This document shows, piece after piece, positions 1-9,561 of a stretch of 41,728 nucleotides of DNA. The stretch lies in assembly GCA_027451885.1 (NCBI GenBank), contig DAIDHX010000138.1, positions 1-41,728 of the forward strand, given 5' to 3'. Under the pieces are notes generated by a model. That model saw only the letters and a list, made by a program, of their open reading frames with translations, did no database searches and was not told the origin of the DNA. This stretch comes from Planctomycetales bacterium. Its GTDB lineage: Bacteria; Planctomycetota; Planctomycetia; Isosphaerales; Isosphaeraceae. A program made the position numbers and the translations under genes. Numbering within the stretch: the first letter of the stretch is position 1; every line of letters begins with the position of its first letter.

Positions 1-2
1 GC

Positions 3-767
3 GACATCAAGCCCTCGAACATCATGATCACCCCAGGCGGCGATGTGAAACTGCTCGACATGGGCCTCGCCCGCGCCACCGACGAGGAAGGCGGCCTCAC
101 CCGCCAGAACGTCGTCCTGGGAACGCTCGATTACGCCAGCCCCGAACAACTTCGCGACGCGGCCAAGGCCGACGAACGAAGCGACCTCTACAGCGTGGGC
201 TGCACCCTTTACTTCGCCCTCACCGGCCGCCCGCCGTTCGAAGGCGGCAACATGATCAACAAGATCTTCCGCCAGCGGATGGAAGATCCCGAACCACTCG
301 AAAAATTCGCCCGCGGCGTTCCCGCGGCCTTTGGCGCAATTGTGCGCAAGCTCATGAACAAGCTGCCCGACGAACGCTATCAGAGCTGTGCGGAACTCCG
401 CCGCGACCTGGCGCGATGGATCGATCCCGAACGCGTGCACGCGGTTCTTGGCGCAGAGGCAGAAGCCGCGCGGGCGTTCCAGCCGCCCCCCCCCGAGATC
501 GTCGATGACGACATGCGACTCTTCGATTCCCTGGGCGACGCCGCCGACGCCCCATCCTCCCTGCGCGACCTCGGAAGCCCAGTTCCCACCCCCGCGCCCC
601 GCCGCAAGGAACCTCCAACCCCCATCCCCGCCGCAATCCGCCAGGCACCCCGGCCCATCGCTCGGTCCCAGGCCGATGACTCACGCTGGCTCGTCCAGTT
701 CGGAGTCATCGCAGCTCTCGCCGGCCTTCTCATCATCCTCGCGCTTTCCTTGTTCTATCGTTTTTAA
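3..767 (+). CDS. Ser/Thr protein kinase, C-terminal part (5' truncated by window edge)
   Basis: The reading frame is already open at base 3 and encodes the catalytic-loop motif DIKPSN, so the gene begins left of the window. Kinase landmarks follow in order: DMG (in place of DFG) in LLDMGLAR, the activation-segment end YASPEQ (APE-like), and DERSDLYSVGCTLYFALTGRPPF of the alpha-F region. This is the bacterial Hanks-type (PknB-like) pattern. A Pro-rich linker comes next, then a single C-terminal transmembrane helix ending in LFYRF at the very terminus, so the kinase would be tail-anchored with its catalytic domain in the cytoplasm. That arrangement is unusual against the PknB plan, which has an extracellular sensor after the membrane segment. 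The substrate is unknown. Confidence 0.93.
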   Translation, partial: DIKPSNIMITPGGDVKLLDMGLARATDEEGGLTRQNVVLGTLDYASPEQLRDAAKADERSDLYSVGCTLYFALTGRPPFEGGNMINKIFRQRMEDPEPLEKFARGVPAAFGAIVRKLMNKLPDERYQSCAELRRDLARWIDPERVHAVLGAEAEAARAFQPPPPEIVDDDMRLFDSLGDAADAPSSLRDLGSPVPTPAPRRKEPPTPIPAAIRQAPRPIARSQADDSRWLVQFGVIAALAGLLIILALSLFYRF

Positions 768-846
768 TGATAGGCACAGAAATTGCTGTTAACCTTGGGC
801 GTGAACCATTTTCGTTCTCAGCCTGCCAAGTTTGGGACTTTGTCGT

Positions 847-1083
847 ATGGCAACCACACTTCTCGACCCGCTTGGCCCACGCACCAGCGCGGGTTCTTCA
901 CTCAACGAGCCTCCTACCGTTTTCGAGATTTCCCTGCTTCTGCCAGCTACCTGGGCTTCCAGGCTTGTCGACCAGGCAAATCTTGAAAAAGTGACAGTCG
1001 CCCAGTTCCTTCGCGGAGTCATCGGCGATGCACTCGCTGAACGCCATAAACCGCTCGCCCATTCAGACCACCACGGGCGATAG
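847..1083 (+). CDS. small ribbon-helix-helix-like protein (putative)
   Basis: This 78-aa open frame lies in the gap between the kinase and the helicase. Residues from about 26 onward read FEISLLLPATWASRLVDQA followed by VTVAQFLRGVIGDALAERH. This resembles a ribbon-helix-helix DNA-binding fold: a beta strand with alternating residues, then a helix starting at LPxxW, a short turn, and a second helix of the xxSxFLRxxIxxAL type. Proteins of this shape are often antitoxins or small repressors, but no toxin gene sits beside it. ATG at 847 is preferred over an upstream in-frame start at 832. No convincing Shine-Dalgarno sequence is visible, so the call rests on the fold pattern alone. Confidence 0.5.
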   Translation: MATTLLDPLGPRTSAGSSLNEPPTVFEISLLLPATWASRLVDQANLEKVTVAQFLRGVIGDALAERHKPLAHSDHHGR

Positions 1084-1123
1084 CAAACAGGGCAACGTCT
1101 ATACAAAATTATAGCAATCGGCC

Positions 1124-4100
1124 TTGCGATCGATCCCAGTGCGCGCGAAAATCCACGAGCCTGGTGAATCCGCCAGCTTTGAGGAGCACGCCTTGGATCG
1201 GGGCTCGGGTTCGATTGCAGAGTCGGTGCTCGACCGATTTCACCCCGCGGTCCGGGAGTGGTTTTTACGGACCCTGGGGGAGCCGACCGCCGCTCAAAAG
1301 TTGGGCTGGCCGCAGATCGCGGCGGGCCGGAACACCCTGATCGCCGCGCCTACCGGCTCGGGCAAGACTCTCGCCGCGTTTCTGGCAGCGCTCGACCTGG
1401 TGTGGAAGAATCCCGAGCCCCTGCCAGGCGTGCGGATCCTGTACCTGTCGCCGCTCAAGGCGCTCAATCAGGACGTCGCGCGAAATCTGGAGTTCCCGCT
1501 CAAGGGAATCCTGGACTGCGCATCCGAGCTGGATCTACCTCTGCGGCCGATCCGCCTGGCGGTGCGCAGCGGCGACAGCACACCCGCCGAGCGCGCCCGG
1601 GTTGTCAAGAAACCACCTGAAATCCTCATCACCACGCCCGAATCGCTGCACCTGTTGCTTACAAGTCGGGCACGCGCGATCTTACGCGGAATCAGCCACG
1701 TCATCCTCGACGAGATCCACGCGATTTGCAGTGACAAGCGTGGGGTTTTCACCTCGCTTCTCCTCGAACGGCTACAGGCGCTCGTGGGGCGTCCCTTTGT
1801 GCGCGTGGGTCTTTCGGCAACCCAGCGCCCTCTGGAAGAAGTTGCCCGTTTTCTAGGCGGATTTGAACGGCGAGCGGACGGATCATGGTCCCAGCGCCCG
1901 GTGGAAATCGTCGATGCCGGGCGCAAGCGAGCGCTCGATCTGCGAGTGATCTGGACAGGGCTCGAGCCGGTGACAAGCTCCACGGAATCGGTCTGGCCGG
2001 CGATCGAGAGACGGCTGCTGGAGCTGGCCAGCGACCATCGCTCGACGATCATCTTCGCCAATAATCGCCGCCTGGTCGAGCGTCTTAGCACCCGCCTGGG
2101 GGAGGCAGCGCTCGCGATCGATTCGGGCGCGGACGGCGAGGAAGACGCGCCCAGCTTCCGCGCTCATCATGGCAGCATCAGCCTGGAGGAGCGTCGAGCG
2201 ACCGAAAACGCGCTCAAGAGCGGGGAGCTCAAGGCCGTGGTGGCCACGGCTTCGCTGGAGCTGGGGATCGACATGGGTGCGGTCGATCTGGTTTGCCAGG
2301 TGGAGTCGCCTGGCCAGTTTTCGCGCGGGCATCAGCGCGTCGGGCGTGCGGGGCACGCGGTCGGCGGCGTGGGCAAGGGACGCCTGATCGCCAAGACTCC
2401 CGCCGATCTTCTCGAGATGGCTGCGCTTTGCCGCGGCATGCTCGCCGGCGAGGTGGAGCACCTGCAAGTGCCCCGGGGGTGTCTCGATCTCCTGGCGCAA
2501 CAGGTTCTCGCGTGTGTGGCCACCGAGCCCTGGGATGTCGCCGCGCTTTATGATCTGGTGCGCTCGGCGTACTCTTACGTCGACCTCCCGGCCGAAGTGT
2601 TCGAGAGCGTGCTCGCGATGATTTCAGGGCGGTTCGCTCGGCCAGGATTTCGCGACCTGCGGCCGCGCGCTTCGTGGGATCGCGTCCATAACCGCCTCTA
2701 TCCGCTGCCCGGTACCGCGCAGGCCGCACTTCTGGGCGGCGGCACGATCCCAGATACCGGGCAGTTCCCGGTCTACCTTGGCGAAAACGGACCTCGCCTT
2801 GGCGAGCTCGACGAGGAGTTCGTCCACGAACGCAGAGTCGGCGAGATCTTCTCGCTCGGCACCGCAACCTGGCGCATCGAGTCGATCGACCCCCACCGCG
2901 TCATTGTGAGCCGAGCGCATAGCCCTTCCGCCCTCACGCCCTTCTGGCGTGGCGAGGGCGCGGGGCGTTCGGCCGAGCTTGGCTCCGCCACGGGCGCGCT
3001 TGCACGCGAGATCGAGACCAGGCTCGACGATCCCGACCTGATCCCCTGGCTCGAGCGCGAATGCCTGCTCGAACCCGAGGCCGCCGCGCGTCTGCGATCC
3101 TACATCGCGGCTCAGAATCGGGCGTCGTTCGTACCGAGCGACCGCGTCGTGCTCGTGGAGTCATTCGTCGACCAGGTGGGCGAGCTTGGACTGGCGGTGG
3201 TGACACCCTTCGGGCGCAGGCTGCACCAGGCGCTTGCGATCGCGCTTGCCGCCGTCCTCCGTGAGCGGCTAGGCATCGAGCCCGCCTGCCTGCACACCGG
3301 CGAGGGGATTCTCTTTCGCTTGCCTCGGCTCGAGGAAGCCCCGCTCGACCTGCTCGATCATCTCGACCCCGCACGCGGCTCCGCGCTCGTCGAAAACGGG
3401 CTCGTCGATACCCCACTCTTCGGCCTCAAATTTCGCCAAAACGCAGCGCGGGCGCTGCTCATGCCCAGGCCCGATCCCGGCAAACGTACCCCGCTTTGGC
3501 TCCAGCGGCTCCGCGCCAAGGACCTGCTCCAGGCCGTGCGCGCACACCCAGACCACCCGATCATGGTCGAAACCGCGCGCCAGTGCCTCGATGATGAGCT
3601 CGAGATCCAGCGGCTCCAGAGCTTTCTCGAAGCCATTCAAATGGGCGCGATTACGATCGCCAAATCCAGGCGAGAAACCGCCTCCCCGATGGTTTCCGAG
3701 ATGCTCCTCAAGTTTCAAGCTACGTTCATCTATGAATGGGATGAGCCCAGGCGCTCGGGGGGCGATTCCAGCGTGGATCCCGACTTGCTCGCTCCACTTC
3801 TGGCCTCGGGCGACTGGCGCGACTGGCTCGATCGCGAGATTGTGAACGAGCACGACGAGCGGCTGCGTGGTGGCAAATTCCCGCCCCGCACCGCCGACGA
3901 GGCATTCGAACGCCTACGTGGACTGGGCGATCTCTTTCCACATGAAATCTCCGCCGACGAGTCCGGTTTCTTCTCGTTTCTTGGCCAGGAAGGCCGGGTC
4001 AGGCAGATCGCTCTTGCGGGCGATTCCGGCCCCCCGCGCTGGGTGCTCGCGGAGGAAGCGCAGGTCTATCACGCCGCCTTCGGCCCCGCCGCGCGAGGGG

Positions 4101-5647
4101 ACGAGACGTGTTCCTGGTCGGGGCGTGAAGAACGGCGAGTGATCGTGGAGCGATTTCTCAGGACACGCGCCCTCACCGCGCTCGCGGAGGTGGTGGCGCG
4201 GTATCCGATCGCCGTGGCTGAAGCCACCCTGATCATCGAGGACTTCGTCGCGCGCGGCGACCTGGTGCGGATTGGCGATGCGGGAGACGAGCGTGCTCGC
4301 TTCGCCGATCGCGCCACGTTGATCGCTATGCGCAGAAGCACCCTGGCCGCACGAAGGCGTGAGCGGGCCGCGGTCGCGCCTGAGGTCTTCGCCGATTTCG
4401 TCGCCCGCAGGCAGCATTTGCACCCCCGTACGCGGCTCGTCGGGGAGCCTGGCGTCGCCGAGATCATGGATCTGCTCAGCGGAATCCCTGCCACTGTGAG
4501 CGTCTGGGAAGGGGAATTCCTGGCACGCAGGATTGAGAATCCACCTCCTCGCCCGCTCGATCGCCTGCTCGCCTCGGGAACCTGGGATTGGCGAGTCGGG
4601 GGCGAAGGGGAAGGCGATCCTCGCGTTGCCTTCTGGCCACGTCGCAGCGCCCTTGGCGGCCCCGTGCCCGCCGGACCCGCGGACGATTGGCCGCCGGACG
4701 CACGTACCCTCTTCGAGACGATGAAAGACAAGGGCGCGCTGGATCCCATCGACCTCGCGCGGATCACCGGGCTTCCGCCTTCGCGGGTGCGGTCGGGCCT
4801 GCTCGACCTGGTCCGCGCGGGTGTTGCCACCAGCGACACGCTGGACCCCGTGCGCGAAGGAAGCGACGCCCTGATCCAGGATCTGCGCCAGGCCGCGTTT
4901 GGCGGCCGTACGCGCAGCCGCCGCCGCCTCGAACCTCGACCCGAAGGACGATACTGGATCCCACCCGACAACCCTGATCACGATCGCCGTGTCGAAGCCT
5001 GGGCCTGGGCCTTGCTCGATCGCTACGGCGTCGCCGCGCGAGAGCTCTCGCTGCTCGAACTACTCGCACCCCCCTGGGCCGAAATCATGGCCTATCTCGA
5101 CAAGGCCGAATGGCGCGGCGAAGTCGAACGCGGCTACTTCGTGGAAGGACTTTCGGGCCTTCAGTTCGCAACGGCCGATGCCGCACGCACACTCGAGGAT
5201 CGACTGCTCAGACCCCAGACCGATGACGACCTCGTCTTGCTCTCGAGCCGCGATCCCGCCAACCTCTACGGCTCGGGGGCGCCTTTCGACGTCAATCTCT
5301 CCGAAGGGGGCCAGACCCGCCTTGTCCGCACCGCGGGAACCGGGCTCATCCTGGCAAGCGGTCGACCTTTGCTCATCGTTGAGAGCCATGGCAAAAAGGT
5401 CAGCACCCTCCCCTGGGCCGACCCTCTGCTCATCGAACGCGCGCTCGATTTTCTTCCAAGCTTCATCGGCCCGGGTAGGCGTTTTTTGCGAGTAGAATCG
5501 TACAATGGCGAAGCTGCGGCAACGAGCGGGGCGGCAGAACTCCTCGCCCGGATCGGATTCGTGAGGGATTATCCCGCGATGACTTATTACCCCACCTGGG
5601 GACGAGCGAATCCCGCCGCGGTATCAGCAAGCCCAGGGCGCCCATGA
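1124..5647 (+). CDS. lhr: Lhr-like ATP-dependent helicase, full length
   Basis: A 1507-aa superfamily 2 helicase, close to the length of E. coli Lhr (about 1540 aa). Motifs are in order: Q-like PTAAQ, Walker A APTGSGKT (residues 75-82), TPESLHLLL (171-179), DEIH box (196-199), SATQRP (231-236), then HHGSISLEER, TASLELGIDMG and QRVGRAGH. The long C-terminal half (winged-helix, beta-barrel and the Lhr-specific tail) is complete. Lhr enzymes translocate 3'-5' on single-stranded DNA and take part in DNA repair. No ATG lies near the 5' end. TTG at 1124 is the longest start, with TTG 1193 and GTG 1226 as alternatives, the last just ahead of the conserved LDRFHPAVREWF. An AT-rich patch at 1100-1114 could hold a -10 element, which would favour a later start. 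Confidence 0.95.
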   Translation: MRSIPVRAKIHEPGESASFEEHALDRGSGSIAESVLDRFHPAVREWFLRTLGEPTAAQKLGWPQIAAGRNTLIAAPTGSGKTLAAFLAALDLVWKNPEPLPGVRILYLSPLKALNQDVARNLEFPLKGILDCASELDLPLRPIRLAVRSGDSTPAERARVVKKPPEILITTPESLHLLLTSRARAILRGISHVILDEIHAICSDKRGVFTSLLLERLQALVGRPFVRVGLSATQRPLEEVARFLGGFERRADGSWSQRPVEIVDAGRKRALDLRVIWTGLEPVTSSTESVWPAIERRLLELASDHRSTIIFANNRRLVERLSTRLGEAALAIDSGADGEEDAPSFRAHHGSISLEERRATENALKSGELKAVVATASLELGIDMGAVDLVCQVESPGQFSRGHQRVGRAGHAVGGVGKGRLIAKTPADLLEMAALCRGMLAGEVEHLQVPRGCLDLLAQQVLACVATEPWDVAALYDLVRSAYSYVDLPAEVFESVLAMISGRFARPGFRDLRPRASWDRVHNRLYPLPGTAQAALLGGGTIPDTGQFPVYLGENGPRLGELDEEFVHERRVGEIFSLGTATWRIESIDPHRVIVSRAHSPSALTPFWRGEGAGRSAELGSATGALAREIETRLDDPDLIPWLERECLLEPEAAARLRSYIAAQNRASFVPSDRVVLVESFVDQVGELGLAVVTPFGRRLHQALAIALAAVLRERLGIEPACLHTGEGILFRLPRLEEAPLDLLDHLDPARGSALVENGLVDTPLFGLKFRQNAARALLMPRPDPGKRTPLWLQRLRAKDLLQAVRAHPDHPIMVETARQCLDDELEIQRLQSFLEAIQMGAITIAKSRRETASPMVSEMLLKFQATFIYEWDEPRRSGGDSSVDPDLLAPLLASGDWRDWLDREIVNEHDERLRGGKFPPRTADEAFERLRGLGDLFPHEISADESGFFSFLGQEGRVRQIALAGDSGPPRWVLAEEAQVYHAAFGPAARGDETCSWSGREERRVIVERFLRTRALTALAEVVARYPIAVAEATLIIEDFVARGDLVRIGDAGDERARFADRATLIAMRRSTLAARRRERAAVAPEVFADFVARRQHLHPRTRLVGEPGVAEIMDLLSGIPATVSVWEGEFLARRIENPPPRPLDRLLASGTWDWRVGGEGEGDPRVAFWPRRSALGGPVPAGPADDWPPDARTLFETMKDKGALDPIDLARITGLPPSRVRSGLLDLVRAGVATSDTLDPVREGSDALIQDLRQAAFGGRTRSRRRLEPRPEGRYWIPPDNPDHDRRVEAWAWALLDRYGVAARELSLLELLAPPWAEIMAYLDKAEWRGEVERGYFVEGLSGLQFATADAARTLEDRLLRPQTDDDLVLLSSRDPANLYGSGAPFDVNLSEGGQTRLVRTAGTGLILASGRPLLIVESHGKKVSTLPWADPLLIERALDFLPSFIGPGRRFLRVESYNGEAAATSGAAELLARIGFVRDYPAMTYYPTWGRANPAAVSASPGRP

Positions 5648-5687
5648 TCGCTCGACAGTTCACCCCGACTGCATCCAGGGAGGCAAG

Positions 5688-6524
5688 ATGCTAGGCCCTT
5701 CGCTCTCGGAGTCGCGGACCGTGGAGACGCCGGTCGTCCCACGCTTCCCGGCGGAAAATGCCCATTACGACTGCATCGTGATCAGTGACCTGCACCTGGG
5801 TAGCGACGTCTGCCAGGCCAGGCTGCTCGAGGAGTTCCTCGTCTGGGCGGTCCAGCACTGCGACGTGCTCGTCATCAACGGCGACATCTTCGACGACCTG
5901 AACTTCAAGCGTCTTACCAAACGCCACTTCGCCTGCCTGAAGGTCATTCGGCGCAACTCAGACCGCACTGACTTTCGGCTGGTCTGGGTCCGCGGCAATC
6001 ACGACGGGCCGGCCGACATCATCAGCCATATCGTCGGGGTGGAGATTCTGGACGAATACGTCTACGAGAACGGATTCATCCGCCTGCTCATCCTGCATGG
6101 CGATCAGTTCGATACGTTTACCACCGCTTACCCGCTTTTGACCGATGTGGCTTGCGGCGTTTTCTATCTGATCCAGCGCTTCATGCCACATCGCGCGGCA
6201 CGGTGGATCCGGCGGATCTCCAAGCGCTGGCAACGCAACAGCCAGCTCATCGAGCGCAGGGCAATCGAATATGCCCGCGGCCGGGGGTTCCACCACGTGA
6301 CCTGCGGGCACACGCACCTGCCGCTGGTGTCACAACACGACGGCGTAACCTACATGAACAGCGGAACCTGGACCGAGTCCCCCCCCTGCCCTTTCGTGGC
6401 GGTTGTCGGCAACGAAATGCGACTGGAATACTGGCCAATACCGCAACCCGTGGCCACGGTCGACGAGACAGAACCCGCTGGATCGGTTGTTGGCCTGGGG
6501 CCGCCGCTACCCGCGCTCGGTTGA
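5688..6524 (+). CDS. LpxH-like calcineurin-family metallophosphoesterase
   Basis: A 278-aa metallophosphoesterase with the full metal-binding set: SDLHLG (D34, H36), NGDIFDD (D66), RGNHD (N104, H105), LILHGDQFD and CGHTHLP near the C terminus, then YMNSGTW. Spacing and the HGDQFD motif match the UDP-2,3-diacylglucosamine pyrophosphatase (LpxH) group, COG2908. Those enzymes act at the cytoplasmic membrane in lipid A synthesis, but many planctomycete members are not proven to do this. The start is well supported by an AGGGAGG ribosome binding site at 5678-5684. The gene follows lhr by 40 bp. Other bacteria pair Lhr-family helicases with metallophosphoesterases of a different, repair-nuclease type, so neighbourhood alone does not decide function. 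Confidence 0.82.
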   Translation: MLGPSLSESRTVETPVVPRFPAENAHYDCIVISDLHLGSDVCQARLLEEFLVWAVQHCDVLVINGDIFDDLNFKRLTKRHFACLKVIRRNSDRTDFRLVWVRGNHDGPADIISHIVGVEILDEYVYENGFIRLLILHGDQFDTFTTAYPLLTDVACGVFYLIQRFMPHRAARWIRRISKRWQRNSQLIERRAIEYARGRGFHHVTCGHTHLPLVSQHDGVTYMNSGTWTESPPCPFVAVVGNEMRLEYWPIPQPVATVDETEPAGSVVGLGPPLPALG

Positions 6525-6689
6525 TCGCTGCCAAACGGGCGCTGCCTTCTCACGCGTGCCCCTCACTGGTTTCGGAGCGTGTGTCGCTCGCCGGCCACAT
6601 TTCGACAACACTTTGCCTGAGATCTTGCTATGATTAGGGCATGATCCCGCGGGCGAGTTGCACGCGATTTGGCACCAATCGAGACGAGC

Positions 6690-7982
6690 ATGCGGATGTC
6701 GACATCTGAACCATCCTCATCGCAAGCATCGGCGTCAGGCGAGTCGCCGGCCCCAAAGAGCCGGGTTGTGGTTGTCCAGTATCAACGGCGCGGGCTGCCC
6801 TGGTATTTGATCTCGCCACTCGTTGTGATCCCGCTGCTGACCGCGATTTTTCTCTACTATCGCTCCGTGACAGAGCAATATCGCCTCAAGGTTGCAACCG
6901 CTGAATCCGCGCTCGAGAGCATGAAGGAACGGCTAGGCGCTGTCGGATCCGATCCTCGGCCCGCGGGGATCGTGCCAGCGGCTTTGCCCGTCAACCAGGC
7001 AGCGCCGCCTGCTGTCGCGCCGCCCACGAACCCCCTGCGCCAGGTCTCAGCACCACTGGCGGAAAATGCCATTCGCCGGGTTCCGGAGTCTGAAATCCCC
7101 AGGGTATCGGATCCGCCCGGGAACGCCGTCGAAACAAAGCCCGCGAATACCCCCAGGCCCGCCACGAGCGGTTCGGCCACAGTGATGAACCCGGCGAACG
7201 ACGACCCCTTCGCGGCCCTGGATCCTCGCCCCAGTGAGAAACGCGAAGCCAGGCCCACACCTGCGATCGATCCCGCCGCCGCCAGCGGCGAGCCCCTTCC
7301 GGAGCCCAGCGCCGCAAAACCGAATCCTGCCAGGGTCGCTCAGCAGACTCCAAAGGACGCTCCACCTGCCTCCGACCCTCCGCCGGCCGCCAGGGCGCAC
7401 GAGCCGGGCATCGCCCAGGCTGGTCCGCTGCCACTCGCAACCTTGCCAAGCCGCGAGGAAGCAGAACGCGAAATCCACGCCGAATCCCTCCGCAAGGCGC
7501 AGGAACTGGCCGAGAATAACCGCGAAAAGGCCCGTATCGCCCTCCAGCAAAAGTCGACAGAGCAGGTCGAGTTCCGAGAATCGCTCCGGCTCTTGATCGA
7601 TGACAAACGGCCAGGCATTGGTGATGACATCAACACGTTGGTGCGCAAGTATCACCGCACGGTAGACTCCCAGGTAACCGCCCGCGCATACCGCGTTTGG
7701 GATTCCCGCCTCGATCGAGCGACCAAAATCGATCGCCTGCGCGCGCTCGGCTACTCCGAGACTTTTATCTTGAATTTGATCTCGGATGATCTCCACAAAC
7801 TGGTACGCATGCGAAACGGCCCGCGCGACGAGGGCGACGTCCGCGTCCGTGCTGCAAAAATCCTGCTTTCGTATGGCTATCCCCATGCGGATCAAAGAAC
7901 CGCCCCGCGTACCCCCGCTACCAATGCCACGCGTGCGCCGGCCGCGGCCAAACCCGCTCGGCCCGCAGGACGCTCCAGTTGA
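6690..7982 (+). CDS. membrane-anchored Pro/Ala-rich protein of unknown function
   Basis: I do not recognise the family. The protein has a short polar N terminus, one hydrophobic helix (LPWYLISPLVVIPLLTAIF, about residues 40-58), then a short coiled-coil-like stretch (YRLKVATAESALESMKERLG). A Pro/Ala-rich linker of about 180 residues follows, then a charged helical segment and a compact C-terminal domain (about 300-400) containing KYHRTVDSQVTARAYRVWDS and LRALGYSETFILNLISDDL. The layout suggests a single-pass anchor with a folded domain on a flexible stalk. ATG 6690 is used; ATG 6696 and TTG 6669 are in frame. The metallopeptidase gene follows after 94 bp in the same direction. Confidence 0.75.
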   Translation: MRMSTSEPSSSQASASGESPAPKSRVVVVQYQRRGLPWYLISPLVVIPLLTAIFLYYRSVTEQYRLKVATAESALESMKERLGAVGSDPRPAGIVPAALPVNQAAPPAVAPPTNPLRQVSAPLAENAIRRVPESEIPRVSDPPGNAVETKPANTPRPATSGSATVMNPANDDPFAALDPRPSEKREARPTPAIDPAAASGEPLPEPSAAKPNPARVAQQTPKDAPPASDPPPAARAHEPGIAQAGPLPLATLPSREEAEREIHAESLRKAQELAENNREKARIALQQKSTEQVEFRESLRLLIDDKRPGIGDDINTLVRKYHRTVDSQVTARAYRVWDSRLDRATKIDRLRALGYSETFILNLISDDLHKLVRMRNGPRDEGDVRVRAAKILLSYGYPHADQRTAPRTPATNATRAPAAAKPARPAGRSS

Positions 7983-8076
7983 ACAGGACATCGCTTTAAC
8001 CGAAGACAGAAACTCCGCGATTCCTCGCTTCCGTCGCGGATCCTCAAACTTTGCCAGACAGCCAGGGAGGACCTTG

Positions 8077-9561
8077 ATGACGCCGGTTGCGTTCCTTCTA
8101 CTTGCAATTGTGAACGCAGATTTGCCCGCTGCACGGATCGAAGATCCGGTCGTCGTGATCCGCGAAGGGGTCGGTCTGCTCGGCGAGGGGGACAGGCTTG
8201 CCGACAAGGGCGAATACACCGAGGCGGTGATCCGCTACAAACGCGGAATGGAGCGGCTGCTCCCAGGTCTCAGAAAAATCCCCTTCAAACACGAGGTCAA
8301 ACGCGACGTCACCCGCCGTGAAAATATGAAGGAGATGATACTCAAGGACATCGACCAGAGCATGACCCCCGAGGAGTTTCGCGCCAATGAGGTCGCGATG
8401 AAGCTCTTCGGCCTCTTGCCGGCCGATTTCAAGCTCCGCGACATGCTCGCCCAGATCTACTCCGAGGAAGTCGCGGCGTTCTACGATCCCAAAACCAAAA
8501 CGATGCATCTGATCGAGGAACAAAAGCCCAGGGAAAAGCCCAGGCCCGGTTTCTTCGAACGGCTCCTCGGCGCCCGGAACGAATTCGACAAGGACGAAAA
8601 CAAAACCGTCATCGCACACGAGCTTACGCACGCCCTCGCCGACCAGAATTTCGACATCGACGCCATGCAGGAGGCCGTCAAGAAAGACGACGATCAGACG
8701 CTCGCCCTCCAGGCTCTGATCGAAGGCGAGGCAACACTTGCGATGTTTGGGGCGAGCATGAACGACTGGACCGGCGAGGCCATCACGCGGCTGCCCGCCA
8801 GGAATCTCGAGAGTACCTTCAACCTGCTCTCGGCATTTCTACCCATGATGGGAGGCGGTAAGACACTGCGAAGCGCCCCTCCGATCCTGGTTGAATCGAT
8901 GGTCTTTCCTTACTTACGGGGCATGGTATTCTGCGCGGAGCTCACGAATCGCCGCGGCTGGGCAGGAGTCGATGAAGCATATACCACTCCTCCGCTTTCC
9001 ACCGAACAGATTCTCCATCCTGAGAAATACCGCGACAAGCCCGATTCGCCCATGGTGATCGACCTTGGCAAACTGACCCCCGGAACTGGCTGGAAGGAGC
9101 TCGGACGCAACGTGCTGGGAGAAATGCAGCTTGCCGTTTTGCTTCGCAAGGACGGCGGCAAGCCCGCGGCCGCCGGCTGGGACGGCGACCGCTACGCAAC
9201 CTTCGAACACGCCGCTCAAAAACGCTTCGGACTGGTCTGGTACTCGACCTGGGATTCCGAGGAAGACGCACGGGAATTCCAGCGGGCCTACGCGCGGAAC
9301 CAGTCCTCCAAGATCGACGGACTTGCCCCCATTCCTCGGCCCCTGCCCGAGTCCCTTTGGCGCGATCTCAACGACCGCTCTTACGTGGTCGAACGCAGGG
9401 GTTCCGACGTGGTAGTCATCGAAGGCTTCACGCCGGCCGTGACCGCCACGCTTGTGCAACAGGCTTTCGCCGCAACCAGGTCCGAGGCCAAACCCAGGAC
9501 GAATCCCCACGCGGCAAAACCTCAACCAAAAGAAAACGAACGCGTGCGCACGGAGCCCTGA
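8077..9561 (+). CDS. secreted HExxH zinc metallopeptidase-like protein
   Basis: A 494-aa protein with a short hydrophobic N terminus (MTPVAFLLLAIVNA) that looks like a signal peptide. The zinc motif HELTH is at residues 181-185, inside VIAHELTHALADQNFD. A downstream glutamate pair in LIEGEATLAMF (E216, E218) could supply the third ligand, as in gluzincin-type enzymes. AAFYDPKTKTMHL upstream is typical of a family of putative bacterial metallopeptidases without a defined substrate. The open frame extends to 7786 inside the previous gene, but ATG 8077 is the right start: AGGGAGG lies just upstream (8064-8070) and the signal peptide follows at once. The last 30 residues are a polar, charged tail. 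Confidence 0.85.
   Translation: MTPVAFLLLAIVNADLPAARIEDPVVVIREGVGLLGEGDRLADKGEYTEAVIRYKRGMERLLPGLRKIPFKHEVKRDVTRRENMKEMILKDIDQSMTPEEFRANEVAMKLFGLLPADFKLRDMLAQIYSEEVAAFYDPKTKTMHLIEEQKPREKPRPGFFERLLGARNEFDKDENKTVIAHELTHALADQNFDIDAMQEAVKKDDDQTLALQALIEGEATLAMFGASMNDWTGEAITRLPARNLESTFNLLSAFLPMMGGGKTLRSAPPILVESMVFPYLRGMVFCAELTNRRGWAGVDEAYTTPPLSTEQILHPEKYRDKPDSPMVIDLGKLTPGTGWKELGRNVLGEMQLAVLLRKDGGKPAAAGWDGDRYATFEHAAQKRFGLVWYSTWDSEEDAREFQRAYARNQSSKIDGLAPIPRPLPESLWRDLNDRSYVVERRGSDVVVIEGFTPAVTATLVQQAFAATRSEAKPRTNPHAAKPQPKENERVRTEP

Noticed and set aside
3914-4981. 355-aa open frame on the minus strand opposite lhr
   Set aside because: It is antisense to a well-conserved part of the helicase, with no protein pattern; long shadow frames are expected at this GC content.
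5688-6524. Lhr-associated repair nuclease of the metallophosphoesterase type
   Set aside because: The motif pattern (HGDQFD, CGHTH spacing) is closer to LpxH-like enzymes; the DNA ligase and exonuclease partners of the repair cluster are absent.
6601-6640. Promoter with TATGAT -10 before the 6690 gene
   Set aside because: TATGAT at 6629-6634 is a good -10, but no acceptable -35 lies 15-19 bp upstream.
7786-8076. Upstream extension of the HExxH peptidase
   Set aside because: It lies within the previous gene in another frame, and a strong ribosome binding site plus signal peptide mark ATG 8077.
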